Shown: piece by piece, positions 21,701 to 34,194 of the stretch
Layout of the letters: the number at the start of each line of letters is the position of its first letter
How positions within the stretch are numbered: the first letter of the stretch is position 1
DNA from: Saussurea involucrata
Lineage: Eukaryota; Streptophyta; Magnoliopsida; Asterales; Asteraceae
Assembly (NCBI GenBank): GCA_033807775.1
Contig: CM066315.1
Span: 9,986,501-10,050,500, forward strand
Direction: 5' to 3'
Length of the DNA stretch: 64,000 nt
Notes under the pieces: model-generated
The model's input: the letters and a program-made list of their open reading frames with translations, nothing else
What the model was told of the DNA's origin: nothing
The model's database searches: none
Position numbers and translations under genes: made by a program

Positions 21701-24700
21701 CAAATGAGCTTACACACCACCCTCAAATTTGGTGAGGTTTGAGCCCTTGACCTCTTGGGAGGCTAGGCTCTACCGGTAACCTGGATAGGCCAAAGGCCCT
21801 TTGTGGTATCTAATACCATGTTTCTGGCGATTGGCTAGCCTCATGTATAGGACTATAGGTATTTGTGTGTAGAAGGTCACCTCATTAATAGAATTGTAGA
21901 TGGGTTAAATATTCATTGATAGGAGTGTTCAAGCCTTGTTTATGTTGGACAGTACCGTTCACTGATTTCAGTGTTTTTCTCTGTCAAGCTTTGCTTGGTA
22001 CTATTACCTACTTCAGAAACTTGGTTTGTTTCTTTGGTTGCTAAATGCTACCTTCTGGCCACCTACTCACACAATGTGTTATGTGCATGTATAAATTACA
22101 GACAAATATCAAGTATTCCATTCAATATAAGACTTTTACTTGGTACCATGGCTTTCTTTTCTTCTCACACACTTTAAATTATAACTATCTTCCGATGTGA
22201 TATTGATTTTCTAAAATTTGAGCAAGATGTTATGATCTATTAACCTCTCACTAGGTAGTCTTCATTTAACTCAACTTCATTATAAATTTTGGATGATGTG
22301 TCTATAAGTATTACTTACTAAATGGAGAAACTCGTGCAGTACGTTAGAGTTCATAATATTTGTTATAGAACTTACATAATATTTTTTTACTTTTTAAATG
22401 CTAGGATTTTACAACCTAGTCGTATCATATTGCATATTTATATTTCCTTAGGTGCTACCTGGTTATAGTATTATATGCCATCAAAGTAGAGCGTCATATA
22501 TTAGGACTTGCTCACCTTAACTTGTCATAGCTCATTTATTGACTATGATCTAAAAGAATTTTCAGTCTCATCAAATATAAATAACCGACTAAAGTTAGAA
22601 AGCTAGGTGGGGAGAAGCTCCTGCATTTGTATGTTTGGCGATTATTTCTGTCAAGCACAATGTCAAATTTTAAGAAATGTGGTTTTTTAGATTTACTTTT
22701 CAAGTTGTACAGATGACAGTACGAGATGCTCTGAACTCTGCTCTTGATGAGGAAATGGCTGCTGATCCTAATGTATTTGTTATGGGCGAAGAGGTAAGAG
22801 TATTTTTGAGAGGCTGAAAGCTCCTTTTCCATATTTTTGTGCTAATTTTTCTTTGGTGTGCAGGTAGGAGAATACCAGGGTGCATACAAGGTTAGAATTT
22901 TATAAATCACAATTGTTTCTTATAGATTTTACAAAATAAATAACGTATATCTCTATGTGTGTTTTGGCCTCACTATAATGGATTCTTTTTTGCTATGCTA
23001 GATAACCAAGGGCTTATTGGACAAATATGGTCCTGAAAGGGTTGTTGATACCCCTATCACAGAGGTTCGACAGATGCTTATATCGGTTTTATTAGATATT
23101 TTAACCTTTCTCGACCTTCCATTTATAACAACTTGATAAAAGATATATTTGTTCATATTTTCAGGCTGGGTTTGCCGGGATTGGAGTTGGTTCTGCATAT
23201 CATGGTCTGAGGCCCGTAATAGAGTTCATGACTTTCAACTTCTCTATGCAGGTTAGAGTCCTCACTTTAATGCTCTGTAGAGCTCTTAGTTCTAATTCTG
23301 TCTCTACATTTTGTTTTCGTTATTATATGCGAATATCTTAAAAAAATTATTCAAGCCATGGACAATTGGAGATGAGGGAGAGAAGGGAATATAATAGCTC
23401 TCATGGTTAGGAAGTGCCATAGTGAAAAAGAGGTCTAACAGTTTGTAACTATATCTTGTACATCTATTATGTTCTATAAGTTGTCTCAAAGAGAAAAAAA
23501 ACATATTTCTACCATAGTGACATTTTTGTCCTCATACACCCCTTGTCAGCCTCTACTAATTGTGCATTTAATTGGTGAAGGGCATTCAAATGAATGAATG
23601 ATATAGAAGTAAAAGAGATCCCACCTGCTTTTGCTTAGTAGAAGAAATGTATTATTGGAGTGGAAATACCTAGAAAAGAGAAAATCATTATTGAAGGCCC
23701 GTTGTCATATACTAGACATATGAGAGCTGTATAACTTTTGAATCTTTAATGTGCGCACGATTTGCTGGTAGCATATTTATTTGATTTAGAATGACTCTTT
23801 TTAATATTTTAGTGCAAAAAAAGTTTTTATATTCATTGAAAGTTTTAGTTGAATAACTCTTGGTGATATTTTGTAGGCAATTGATCATATCATCAATTCT
23901 GCAGCAAAGTCGAATTACATGTCTGCTGGGCAGATTAACGTACCCATTGTTTTTAGGGGGCCCAATGGGCCTGCTGCTGGTGTTGGTGCTCAACATTCCC
24001 AGGTCAGGTTCTTCAATGAACCATATAGGCATAAACTGCTTCAAGAAAAAAATTATGCTCATTTACGTTTCCAATGTGATGCAGTGTTATGGTGCATGGT
24101 ATGGTTCAGTCCCTGGTTTGAAGGTGCTTGTACCTTACTCCTCTGAAGATGCTCGTGGACTTTTAAAAGCTGCAATTAGAGACCCTGACCCTGTTGTTTT
24201 CCTTGAAAATGAGTTATTGTGAGTAGGTCACTTATCATTTATTGCTCAATTAATTACATTTCAAACCCATTGAGACTTTTTTTGTGATACTCTTTAGATA
24301 TGGCGAATCCTTCCCAATTTCAGAGGAAGCCCTTGATTCAAGTTTTTGCCTCCCAATAGGAAAAGCAAAGGTTTTTCTCCAAACAAAGTACATATTTCTA
24401 ATTTTTTTGTGAATATATTGGATTTGGCTCACTTATGTTGACCGGTTGCAGATAGAAAGAGAAGGGAAAGATATCACGATCACAGCTTTTTCTAAAATGG
24501 TTGGCTATGCTCTTAAGGTTTGTTGGAACAGTTACTCCAATCTCTGAGGCAATGTGTCTTTTTATGCATTCCAAACATTAAAGTCCCATATGCGCATTTA
24601 GGAAAAAGAAACACTTAGATAAATGCTGGTTAGATTTTTTGACCATCATCATTTTCTGCAAATCTGATGTATGGTTTTGTGCAATTTTAGGCTGCCGAGA

Positions 24701-25312
24701 TACTTGAAAAGGAAGGGATAAATGCAGAGGTAAGCTATATATGGCCAAAAGAGAATATATATTATGGGTATCTAAGGTTTTGAAGGTAGCAGTAAAAGAC
24801 AAGGCTGTTTTTACAGGTTATAAACCTGCGGTCCATTCGACCACTAGATAGAGCTACCATCAATGCTTCAGTGAGGAAAACTAACAGGCTGGTGACTGTG
24901 GAGGAGGGGTTTCCTCAACATGGCATTGGTGCTGAAATCTGGTATCTGATCAGATATAGATGATATATGAATTCTAGTAGTTATTATTTTTAATTACTAA
25001 ATAAACGGATTTTTTTTAATTTAAAATAATTACTATGTAGTGCAACGGTTGTTGAAGATAGCTTTGGTTATCTTGATGCCCCCGTGGAGAGGATTGCTGG
25101 AGCTGATGTTCCCACACCGTACGCTGCTAATCTTGAGAGAATGGCTTTTCCTCAGGTAAAGTTTCTAGTTCAGTTGTGGATATGATAATTTCAAAAACTT
25201 GGTATAAGTTGAATAATATATGTTTCCATGGATGGTGCAACAGATTGAGGATATTGTACGTGCTGCTAAGAGAGCATGCTACAGATCGGTACCTATGGCT
25301 GCAACTGCTTGA
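18754..25312 (+). CDS. PDHB: Pyruvate dehydrogenase E1 component subunit beta, mitochondrial
   Basis: Fourteen coding exons, all GT-AG: 18754-18807, 18884-18964, 22713-22793, 22864-22890, 23002-23064, 23165-23251, 23877-24002, 24085-24218, 24298-24370, 24452-24517, 24691-24729, 24817-24941, 25041-25155, 25244-25312. They total 1140 nt (379 residues), the expected size, with no frame break. The start gives a basic, Ser/Arg-rich mitochondrial presequence (MRGIISQKLGAARGLSS) on exons 1-2. The mature part begins at MTVRDALNSALDEEM. Diagnostic segments are VFVMGEEVGEYQGAYK, GFAGIGVGSAYHGLRP, GPNGPAAGVGAQHSQ and RIAGADVPTPYAANLE. With E1 alpha the protein forms the thiamine-dependent E1 of the pyruvate dehydrogenase complex, which decarboxylates pyruvate and acetylates lipoyl-E2 in the mitochondrial matrix. 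Intron 2 is about 3.7 kb because of a Pack-MULE and a SINE, but exon sequence and splice sites look intact. Confidence 0.96.
19862..20235 (+). pseudogene. Captured fragment of an mTERF-family gene
   Basis: Frame 1 reads FLRGIGIEPDELHGLKLPV, a frameshift follows near 19935, then MKERVDFLHTLGLTI and, after an internal deletion, VVVDLAPIVKHLECMDIKP and YLVGIGVAIREIGEILTRYP. These are helical mTERF repeats closest, from memory, to the plastid/mitochondrial mTERF4-type (BSM/RUG2) proteins, which act on organelle RNA and transcription. Roughly 40 residues between LTI and VVVDL appear missing. It is a partial, broken copy inside the Pack-MULE. The upstream 19565-19830 may belong to the same source gene, but I cannot confirm that. 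Confidence 0.82.
20289..20473 (+). pseudogene. Captured PTPA fragment, first part
   Basis: Translates to PTKMIHYDDDIRRFCDS, then NYLGFVVALSESICGHKISDP and CHMSPVIT. This matches the conserved N-terminal part of serine/threonine protein phosphatase 2A activator (PTPA), a peptidyl-prolyl isomerase-type PP2A regulator. The frame ends soon after, and the second half lies about 475 bp downstream, beyond what looks like retained intron sequence. Confidence 0.82.
20474..20948. other. Unassigned sequence inside the Pack-MULE
   Basis: This separates the two PTPA pieces. It may be partly the original PTPA intron. An 86-codon plus-strand frame (20514-20774) includes FPGYNDSKQNRVLSDFTFMP, which I cannot assign and which could be a third captured fragment. 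Confidence 0.35.
20949..21300 (+). pseudogene. Captured PTPA fragment, second part
   Basis: After the splice-acceptor-like TTCAATTTGTAG the plus strand reads DEILPLQQSARYDNLAYRDW, HNRMTES, a stop, MVELTPYFTDSFGNSS, a stop, then GTGHETNLAAWLYCLARLGI and EEDYEAVVCRVFVKYLELM. This is the PTPA core, including the YGTGHE signature. Two internal stops make it a pseudogene. The acceptor-like sequence at its edge suggests capture from genomic DNA rather than from mRNA. Confidence 0.85.
21680..21805 (-). mobile_element. Degraded SINE in PDHB intron 2
   Basis: The reverse complement reads AAAGGGCCTTTGGCC...GGTCAAGGGCTCAAACCTC...CATTTGCCATATATAAA. This matches the SINE at 47387-47527 with its B box diverged. 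The A-box region is diverged and no clear TSD remains. Confidence 0.65.
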
Positions 25313-26250
25313 AAATGCTGACTTATTTTTCTTATTCTTCTTTATTACTTTGGGACGGATATTTTCAGAAAGCATCATCGCCTGATTTGGAGGGGGGGTG
25401 TACATTCCTATTTTTTTATTGTGTATTGTGTGAGGTAGACGAAAGGCCACAGAGTTCTCTCTCTTTTTCTTTAAAGAGTAAAAATAAGAAAATGCAAAAG
25501 TTTTGCGTTTGTTGATGATCTAGTACTAGTACTAGTATTGCATTGCATTGCATTGTTTTGTTTTGTTATAAAAAGAACATCTACTTGTAGGAATTAGCAA
25601 TAGCATCATAAGGAGCAGTTTCACCCTCCCTCTCTGTCAGTCACCGCTCATCGCCACCATCACTAGTATCGTCAGCCACCGCCAGCGCCACTATCTCCAT
25701 TATATCGAACTCCATAACCACCACTACCTCCACTACATCGACCACAACTACCACTATCCCCAATGCTATCTCCAGTTGATAAGGATCTTCCAAACCAAAG
25801 AAAAAAACATAATTTCTTTTGTGCGAATCGGGTTTTTTAAAACTACCATTGATTATATCAGTTTTTTCTTTCAAATTTGGAACTATTGTATATGTACATA
25901 TTTATGCATATGAAAATTGTGTAAAAATGTTTATAAATTAAATTATTTACTTTATTTGTTTTAATTAGAACCATTACATGATATAAAAAATCATCAAATA
26001 CAGTTCTGTCCTGTTCAATCATGTCTGCGTACCAATACTACCTTAGAGATCCAAAAAATGATTTTGCAATCATATGATCAAACAAAGATCAACCCAATGT
26101 ATTGTTTCATGGGTGAAACAACCTGTAAATCATTAAAACAGATCAACACACATCAACACTAATGTTTTGACTTGTTTCATTGGTGAAATAAAACCGTTGT
26201 TTCAAAAACAAAACAAAAGTTGAGTTTTAGAGGAAATGGTTGATAAGGTA
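25313..26250. other. PDHB 3' region and intergenic DNA
   Basis: The start holds the probable PDHB 3' UTR. At about 25640-25760 there is a CCACCA/CCACTA trinucleotide-rich stretch that opens a low-complexity minus-strand frame (Val-rich), which I do not consider a gene. The rest is AT-rich, with paired GTTTCAT.GGTGAAA motifs near 26106 and 26175. Confidence 0.45.
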
Positions 26251-26599
26251 ATCTATACATATAATAAATAAGTAACTACATTGCCACGTGTCATCGTCTG
26301 GTGAGTCGGCTTTATTGTTTTTCCGTCTAAACATGCATCCAGACGCCTTTACATTATAGGTTCAATTAACACACCCACATTCACTCATCCTTAAATCTCT
26401 CCTTAATTAAATTTTTAATATTTATACTTTATATTTACTACCCTTATAATTACCTATGTAGTTTACTTTTGATCCCTTATTTTTTTTATTTTTCATTTTA
26501 GACTCTTGTCATACAAACATAAATAATGTCTATGAACTAAAATGCATTAAAAACATTTCTATTTTTTACAAATTACATCATTGTAATCTTTTCGTCAAT

Positions 26600-27570
26600 A
26601 CCTTCGAAATAAGACCAATATTGAATATTTTTTGATACATACGTATATATCCATACTTATAATAAATTCAAAAAAATCTTTATTGTGTATGATAATCCCA
26701 AAAATACGGTATAAACTTCTAAGTTTAAATTCAAAATATTGATATAATTTCATTTTTAAATTCAATTTTATTTTAGAATTTAACTTCATTTTGACTAATT
26801 AATGTTATAGTTTCATTTCTACCTTTATTTTATCCCAAAAATAAACTTATTTTACCCATAATAAGCGTATATCTTTAGATACATACGTGCATATCCATAC
26901 GTACATATCCATACTTATAATAAATTCAAAAAATCTCCATTGTGTATAGTAATCCCAAAAATACGGTATAAACTTCTAAGTTTAAATTCAAATTATTGAT
27001 ATAATTTAATTTTTAAATTCCATTTTATTCTAAATTTAACTTCATTTTGACTAATTAATGTTATAGTTTCATTTCTACCTTTATTTTATCCCAAAAATAA
27101 ACTTGTTTTACCAATAATAAACGTATATCTTTATATACATACGTGCATATCCATATGTACATATCCATACTTATAATAAATTCAAAAAAATATCCATTGT
27201 GTATAGTAATCCCAAAAATACGGTATAAACTTCTAAGTTTAAATTCAAATTATTGATATAATTTCATTTTTAATTTCCATTTTATTCTAAATTTAACTTC
27301 ATTTTGACTAATTAATGTTATAGTTTCATTTCTACCTTTATTTTATCCCAAAAATAAACTTGTTTTACCAATAATAAGCGTATATCTTTAGATACATACG
27401 TACATATCCATACTTATAATAAATTCAAAAAAAATATGTAATCCTAAAAATACGGGATTTACTTCTAAGTTTAAATTCAAATTCTTGATATAGTTTCATT
27501 TTTTAAATTCAATTTTATTATAGAGTTAACTTCAACTAATTAATGTTAATTATTCATTTCTAATTCAAAA
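26600..27570. repeat. Tandem repeat of about 250 bp, four copies
   Basis: The anchor CCATACTTATAATAAATTC occurs at about 26651, 26909, 27164 and 27408, a spacing of 258, 255 and 244 bp. Each unit also has AATACGGTATAAACTTC and TGACTAATTAATGTTATAG, more diverged in the last copy. It lies in the 5' part of the Helitron. Confidence 0.85.
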
Positions 27571-29480
27571 AAATTTACCCTTATCTATATTATCTTATAA
27601 AGCATATACAACAAAAGTCTTAAATTCTTAAAGTCTTAATCTTTTTTATTTAAAAAATTAATGCCTTTTGTTCCTTTATTTACGCCCCCAAAAATATGCC
27701 TATCATTAAAGGAAACTCAAGCATTGCTACTTTTATTGATATCTTCCAATTATAATTATCTTCTCTCCTTAATAATTATCTTCTAGCTATAATTTATTGA
27801 TATCTTCTACCTTAATAATCAACCCCTTCTTCCTCCTATATATTGATCGACTAATTCAAGACTACAAATTAAAAACACTAAACTGAAGTATATTACGAAT
27901 TCTGGAAATCTGGTTTGCTTAAATGTCCCTCTTATAAATCATCTAGACCAAAAGTTTTAATAAAAGTCTTAAAGTCTTAATCTCATTTATTTAAAAAATT
28001 AATCCAATTCTTAAAGTCTTAATCTTTTTTATTTAAAAAATTAATCCACCTGACTTCTTCTAAAAATTCACGGTTCCGAAATTCATAGTTTGTTATCTTT
28101 AATAATTTCAAAGATATATGGTTGTTTAAAAATATAATTACTCATAAAATATATAAAATATAAAAATCTGAATATTCATATGGTAAAAAATATATAAAAC
28201 TTCGAAAAATATATAATTATTTTGAAAAAAAATGTGATTATTCATGTTGGAGAAAAATATATTAAAATTAAAAATCCACCAAACGATTTATGAAACATAA
28301 AACTCTTGAAGTTTTTGAAAAATCAATTTATAAAAATCAACAAACACCTTATGAACATGAAAAATTCGAAAAAACGGTTTATAGAAGTTAAAAAGTTCAT
28401 ATAATACACTATAATTTAATAAAAACAATTAATGTCATTATATGAATATAAAAACAAAAAGACTTTGGATAGTTTTCATGGAAATCGATGACAAAAATAA
28501 AAATCAAACGAGATGAAAATTAAACCAAAAAATCACTTACCCTTAAGCAGAAAAATATTATAAACTATAATATGACGTAAAATTGTTTTAGATAATTATC
28601 CTACCGTAACCAAGAATAAATTAACTATGAATTTGATAACATTTTATAGTTTGTTAAAATTGTATCAGCTATGAATATTTTATCACAATATATATTGATA
28701 CAATTTTAACAAACTATGAATTTGATAACATTTGATATATTTTATCTATCAGATACGGATAATTAGACTTTTAATTATTAGAGGTTATCTCTAAGATCTA
28801 AAAACAAAAAGACTTTGGATAGTTATCTTGGAAATTGATGGCAAAAATAAAAATCAAACGATAAATAAAATTCATTTTTCATTACGAGATGAAAATTAAA
28901 CGATAAATAAAATTTATAATTTAATTGTATAAAGATCTTTAATCTTTAATTACGTATTATGGTATTATAAAAAAACTAAAATTAATTATGGTATAAATTT
29001 TCATAGTGGTAATAAAAAGATTAACTATTGTAGTTATTTTTTCCTGTCTCTCTAACAAATTATCCGCCAAAATGACAGTAAGAAACCGATAAATGATTCA
29101 GGTCATTCAAAGTGGTTCAGAATTAGCTAAAAGAATCCTCTAGAGGCTATTGGAATGGTGTGTGTGTGTGTGTTTTTCCTGACAATAGGAGTTACTTTTG
29201 CTTTTTTTGTTTTGCATTTTCACAAGTTAATGTGGAAGAAGTACATGTACAATAGCTTGACATGCTAATTACTCTGTTTATTTTAAACGTCAGAACTCAC
29301 ATGAATTTTTTATGTTATGAAAGCAAAATTTATATAACTATGTGTAGCTTCCTAACAAGTAACATTTATTAGTGATAATGGCCTTGCAATGACAAAAACA
29401 GAGACACAAACATGAATTAGACCCAAACAGAACTTGAATTCTAATATATGATGTTTCTACCTTGCTCCAGTTAAAAACCA
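27570..29480. other. AT-rich Helitron interior
   Basis: The motif AAAGTCTTAATCTTTTTTAT recurs near 27637 and 28013, with a variant near 27970. A roughly 70-bp block starting AAAAACAAAAAGACTTTGG occurs near 28449 and again near 28800. No gene is seen. Confidence 0.5.
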
Positions 29481-29492
29481 ATTAAATTAAAT

Positions 29493-30565
29493 GCATATCC
29501 CAAAAATAATCATATGGGATGCAAAAATAGTCATCTGGGATGAAACATCAATGGCAAAGAGGCAAGCAGTGGAGGCACTTGATAGAACAATGCAAGACAT
29601 CACTGGGGTGCGACTCCCATGTGGAAAGATAATGATTATGTAAGGTGATTTTGGACAGGTGTTGCCAGTAACGAGAAAAGGTACTCGAGCACAGATTGTA
29701 GACTCTAGCCTACAGATGTCACCTATTTGGTATTCGATTAAAAAGTTGCGGTTAACGATCAATATGACAGCACTTACTGATAGATGGTTTTCAGATTTTA
29801 TGTTACGAGTCGGTGATGGAGAAGAAGAAACAGTGGACACAAACTTTATTAACGTACCTGATGACATGGCCATTCCTTACACCAAACAAGATGAATCGAA
29901 TGATGCTTTGATCGATGCAATATTTCCTTCTCTGCAAACCAACGGGACTGCTTCAGATTATGTCGTTTCAAGGGTGATACTAACAACTAAAAATAAGCAT
30001 GTCGACGAGATTAATGATCAATTGATCGAAATATTTTGCGGAGAGGAAAAAATTTACTATAGTCTTGACGAAGCAGAAGACGATAAGAATAACTTATATC
30101 CAGTGGAATTCTTAAACTCACTGACTGTTAGCGGTTTGCCCCCTCATTACCTCCGACTTAAAATTGGATGCCCAATAATACTATTGCGGAATATTGACCC
30201 TACGAATGGATTATGTAACGGTACAAGGTTGATATGCAGAGGCTTTCAACCGAACGTCATTGATGCGGAAATAGCTGTTGGTCAACATACTGGTAAGAGG
30301 GAATTTTTACCAAGAATTCCTCTATGTCCGTTCGAAAATGACATTTTTCCATTTAAATTGAAGAGAAAGCAATTTCCAATTCGACTTTGTTTTGCAATGA
30401 CAATTAATAAAGCTCAAGGACAACCAATTCCGGTGGTAGGTGTTATCCAGAGGTATATCACGTGGCACGACAAAGGTATTAGTGAAGCATACCAAAAAGT
30501 TTAAACCGAAGGAGTTTACACGTCAAATGTGGTTTATCGAGAAGTTTTGAGTGATGATTGTATAT
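29493..30565 (+). pseudogene. Helitron PIF1-like helicase remnant
   Basis: The frame reads VIWDETSMAKRQAVEALD (Walker B / DEA.M box), then a stop at 29641, GDFGQVLPVTRKGTRAQIVD (motif III GDFRQVLP with Arg to Gly), and an open frame to 30504. Further helicase parts are GLPPHYLRLKIGCPIILLRN, GLCNGTRL and FAMTINKAQGQ (motif V region). After this the usual segment with the final Arg-finger motif is scrambled, and TSNVVYREVLSD appears beyond the stop. Walker A and the whole Rep nuclease are absent. The family provides rolling-circle strand transfer in the nucleus; this copy is dead. Confidence 0.9.
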
Positions 30566-30873
30566 GATTAAAGCATGATTGGAATTTCTATTTTGTTTAA
30601 ACAAAAATTTAGACTTCTTGGATAAGAAATTGCATTAAGTTTCCATTTTTTTAATCTACGATATATCCCGTCGCATTGTGAGAAACTTTTACTACAATAT
30701 ATGAACCACCAAATATTTTACAAAATTAGATGTTTAAAACTTAAATGTATATTGATATAACTTTAACATCGCCGCCGCATTGCGCGGATACTCAACTAGT
30801 TTAAATAATTAATAAGATAACTATGATAGTTAAAACGTGTCATCAATAGTTCATAAAGTTTCTAACATATAGG

Positions 30874-31259
30874 CAGTGGTGGATCCAAGATTTTTTTCTC
30901 ATGGGGGCACCTTTAAGGTAACTTAAATGCCCGTAAAGTTTTTCGATGTATTTTAGCCTAAATCTAACGTTTTGAGGGTTTTTTAAAGTTTTTTTTAGTT
31001 AATTTTAATGGATTTTTAAGTTTTTTTGTTGATTTCGAGGAACTTTTGTGGTTTTTAGTCGATTTCGAAAGTTAATTTTGGTTTTCCAGTTGATTTCAAG
31101 ACACTTTTTTTGGTTTATGGGGTCCCGGACGAAAAATTACTGAGGGGACATTAAGGTATAAAACTAAAAAATCCGATTTTTTACCCTAAAAAAATCATAT
31201 TTTTTTTGTTTCTCATGGGGGCCCTTCCCCCCACTACCAACCAACTAGATCCGCCCCTG
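30874..31259. mobile_element. hAT-type non-autonomous element
   Basis: The termini are CAGTGGTGGATCCAAG and CTAGATCCGCCCCTG (imperfect TIRs). A perfect 8-bp TSD CATATAGG lies at 30866-30873 and 31260-31267. The length is 386 bp. A related end, CAGTGGCGGATCTAG, occurs alone at 31567-31581. Confidence 0.85.
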
Positions 31260-31298
31260 CATATAGGATACTTTTATATGATTTTTGGCATATATATA

Positions 31299-31547
31299 GG
31301 CGAAAGATCGTGTGAAAATAAGAGTTAAAGTGAGAAGCGTAAGAAGAGATCTGAACTTTTGATCACTTTTAATCTCAAATCCCACCATGAATCATGCTTG
31401 ATACGAGAATTGATCTAGTGCGTCATGGTGCTTCACATCTCGGTGCATCTCATCCTAATGTGCCTCTAAGGGTGGGAATCCCTTCCTACGCTTCTCATCA
31501 TTATTTCTCTTCTCACCGGAACCCAACCCTATATATAGGGTTGGGTT
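31299..31547 (+). repeat. Foldback-type repeat next to TA motif, with terminal palindrome
   Basis: GGCGAAAGATCGTGTG...GAACCCAACCCTATATAT. It is related, in inverted orientation, to 37609-38154. It ends in the perfect palindrome AACCCAACCC-TATATATA-GGGTTGGGTT (31520-31547), as if two copies abut head to head at a TA run. Confidence 0.6.
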
Positions 31548-31717
31548 TCTATGAGAAGTTGCGGTCAGTGGCGGATCTAGAAATTTTGGTAATGGGGTCG
31601 AAATTTAAGTAATGGACACGTTCACACATGGTTGACAATTTCATCCACTAAAATAGTTTTGTCTTCTTTATCTCTTTCGATTAGATTGATACTCGTAAAA
31701 AAAATCTTTTCGTATGG

Positions 31718-32110
31718 TAGGGGTGTTAACGAGTCGAGCTTTTAACGAGCTACTCGGGCTCGAGCTCGTTTATCTCGAGCTCGAGCCTAATAGTTGTCGA
31801 GCTCGAGTCGGTCTCGAACACAAAATAAAGCTCGGCTAAGTTAACGAGTCGAGCTCCATAACACCAATGTTCGACTCGACTCGTTCGAAAGCTCGATTAA
31901 GCTTTACGAGTCGAGCCGAGCTATTCGAGCATACAATTTTTCGAGCTTTACATATTTAGGTGTTTACAAATTATAAAAATTATCGATCTGAGTACATAAA
32001 CGAGTTAATCGATCTCGAATTCGAGCTCATAAACGAGCATCGGACTCGAGCTCGAACATTGAAAAAATATTCGAGCTCGAGCTCGAGCCTGACTTTGAAA
32101 AATTAATCGA
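31718..32110. repeat. Repeat rich in GAGCTCGAGC motifs
   Basis: Starts TAGGGGTGTTAACGAGTCGAGC and contains many overlapping GAGCTCGAG and CGAGTCGAG words, so it can fold on itself extensively. Common non-autonomous plant repeats have this look. The right boundary and TSD are not clear. Confidence 0.45.
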
Positions 32111-32517
32111 TTTACATGGAGATGTGTTGTTTTTACCCACATTCGCCCCGAAACAAAAGATGGGGGATGACCTGCCCCACATCCGACCCGCTCATGCTTG
32201 ACTTTATTTGTGCTCGTTTTGGTCCCATAGTTAGAAAATATGTTATGCCTTCGCGCGTGTGTGTATATTCCATTTCAAAAATATGAATAAATATTTGTCA
32301 CAAATTTATAAACCGGTACCGGTTTCATATAAGAAACAACACATGTAAAACATGCTTAATCATACAATGTTGTTTCATATATGAAACTTTAGAGATTGTT
32401 TTACGTATGTAAAAAGCATCAATAAACGGTCCACATAAACATATACAATGACAAAACATATGAAACAATATGAATTATAGCTTGAAATCAAACTCATTGA
32501 ATGATGAGAGTTTATTT

Positions 32518-32570
32518 ATTACGATTTGGATATTTATAGAAGATATTCTTATAAATATCCAAATCGTAAT
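32518..32570. repeat. Perfect 21-bp inverted repeat with 11-bp spacer
   Basis: Arm 32518-32538 (ATTACGATTTGGATATTTATA) is the exact inverse of 32550-32570. The spacer is GAAGATATTCT. It could form a small RNA hairpin, but it could equally be a target-flank relic of a small element. Confidence 0.8.
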
Positions 32571-33253
32571 ATTGAAAAATATTAAAAGTTATTTTGTTTG
32601 CAAGGAGAAAATTCTAGATTTGATAATATTCATCATTTGTAGGTGGTTTATTATAATATTGTCCATTGTGGAAGCAACTAAAATCGAATGAATTAATTTA
32701 AGAGGCCGTTTATCAGGGTCGTTCATGTTATTTTAGAGGCCCTGTGCCAAAAATTATATGTGCACTTTATTTTTTTTATTTACTAAATTATTTTTCACTA
32801 TATTTGTCTTATAATAAATTGACCGGTAACGTATTTTTGAATTTGATCAAATTGTTCATCTTTTATTCTCTTTTGACACTAAATTTTAATTTTTGATGTT
32901 ATTATGTTAGCATGGATTCAAAATTTATAATTAATTTTTTAAGTTTTAATTAAAGTTAGCGTTTTAACTTTCATATTTCCTCTAATAAGGGTTTGTGAGG
33001 AGGTAGGAGGTATGAAAGTAAGGAGGAGATATGAATAACAATCATATTTCTATAGAATTGATCAACCATTATTAGTAATTCTAAAACCCATATCAACAAG
33101 AACGCATCCTAATTAAAAATCAATATATTAAATACTAATAGCGTGTCAAAAACATACGAAGAAAATTAGCAATACTAAAAAATCTAAATTCGGTTAAATA
33201 TTAAGAAAAAATATATAAGAAATAGCATTAATAAAACACTAAACAACTAATAA

Positions 33254-33582
33254 GGCTATGTTTGGCAAACTAGTTTATGACTCATAAGTTAGCTTATGAC
33301 TTATAAGCTAGCTGGTAGCTGATAAACTAGGTGATGAAAAAATCACGTTTGACAAAAAGTAGCTTATAAGCATTTAAATGACCAAAAATGACATATTAAA
33401 AAAATAGTTAATAAATAATAATTAATATTAATGAGGGCATAATTGGAATATTTATAAAAAGCTACTCCAAGTAGCTTTTCAAAAAACTAGCTTATAAGCT
33501 AGCTTTTGGTCATCCAAACATGTACCTCAAAAATAAGCTAGCTTATAGCTTATAAGCTAGTTTTTTTTTGCCAAACAATGCC
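33254..33582. mobile_element. Tourist-like MITE
   Basis: GGCTATGTTTGGCAAAC...TTTGCCAAACAATGCC, with TAA on both sides (33251-33253, 33583-33585). It is 329 bp long and the interior is rich in AGCTTATAAGCTAGCT palindromes, so it folds back strongly. Confidence 0.85.
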
Positions 33583-33947
33583 TAAAGTTATTCACAACAT
33601 CTTTATCAGTTATTTGATATTTTTTTTTCTAACATTAACAATCTAAAAAGTCTCTAAGAAAAATTACATTCAACTCCAAACAATTATTTTATTCTAACAT
33701 TTTCAATATTATTTATATTATTAAAATACTTCATAAGATTATCATCTCAAAATATTTTTGAAAAACATAATTGAAAAAATAAAATATAAAGTAAAATCAA
33801 ATAAAATATAAAGTAAAATCTTTAGATTTAAAGTTTTAAGGATAAATTGTATAGAAAACACAATTAAAAACAATATAATTAATTTAATTGTTATGTAAAA
33901 AGAACAATAAAAATTTATATATTTAAGTAATCCTAAAATATTAAAAA

Positions 33948-34147
33948 GAGTAAATTACACTTTTGGTCCTTGTGGTTGCTAGCTACTATCAAGAGTAGTC
34001 CCTATTTTAAATTAATTACAATTTTAATCATTGTAGTTGGCATTCTTTTTCAACGTTGGTCCCTCTGTCTAACTCTATTGAAAAAATCAATTAAGTCAAG
34101 GACATTTTAGTCTTTTCACTATTTCTTTAATGTTTAAATAAAAATGA

Positions 34148-34194
<47 letters not shown>

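Larger units (their letters stand above)
26252..30799 (+). mobile_element. Helitron, decayed, with Rep/helicase remnant
   Basis: It starts with TCTATACATATAATAAATAA directly after an A (26251) and ends in CTAG (30796-30799) before a T (30800). A short GC hairpin (CCGCCGCATTGCGCGG) lies about ten bases upstream of the end. These are the 5'-TC, 3'-CTRR, hairpin and A/T target features of Helitrons. The right part codes for a broken Helitron helicase; the left part holds a 250-bp tandem repeat and AT-rich filler. The Rep domain and helicase Walker A are not visible, so it is non-autonomous. I could not exclude that it is a composite of two Helitrons. Confidence 0.85.

Noticed and set aside
25641..25874. 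Val-rich minus-strand frame
   Set aside because: It comes from a CCACCA/CCACTA trinucleotide stretch after PDHB.
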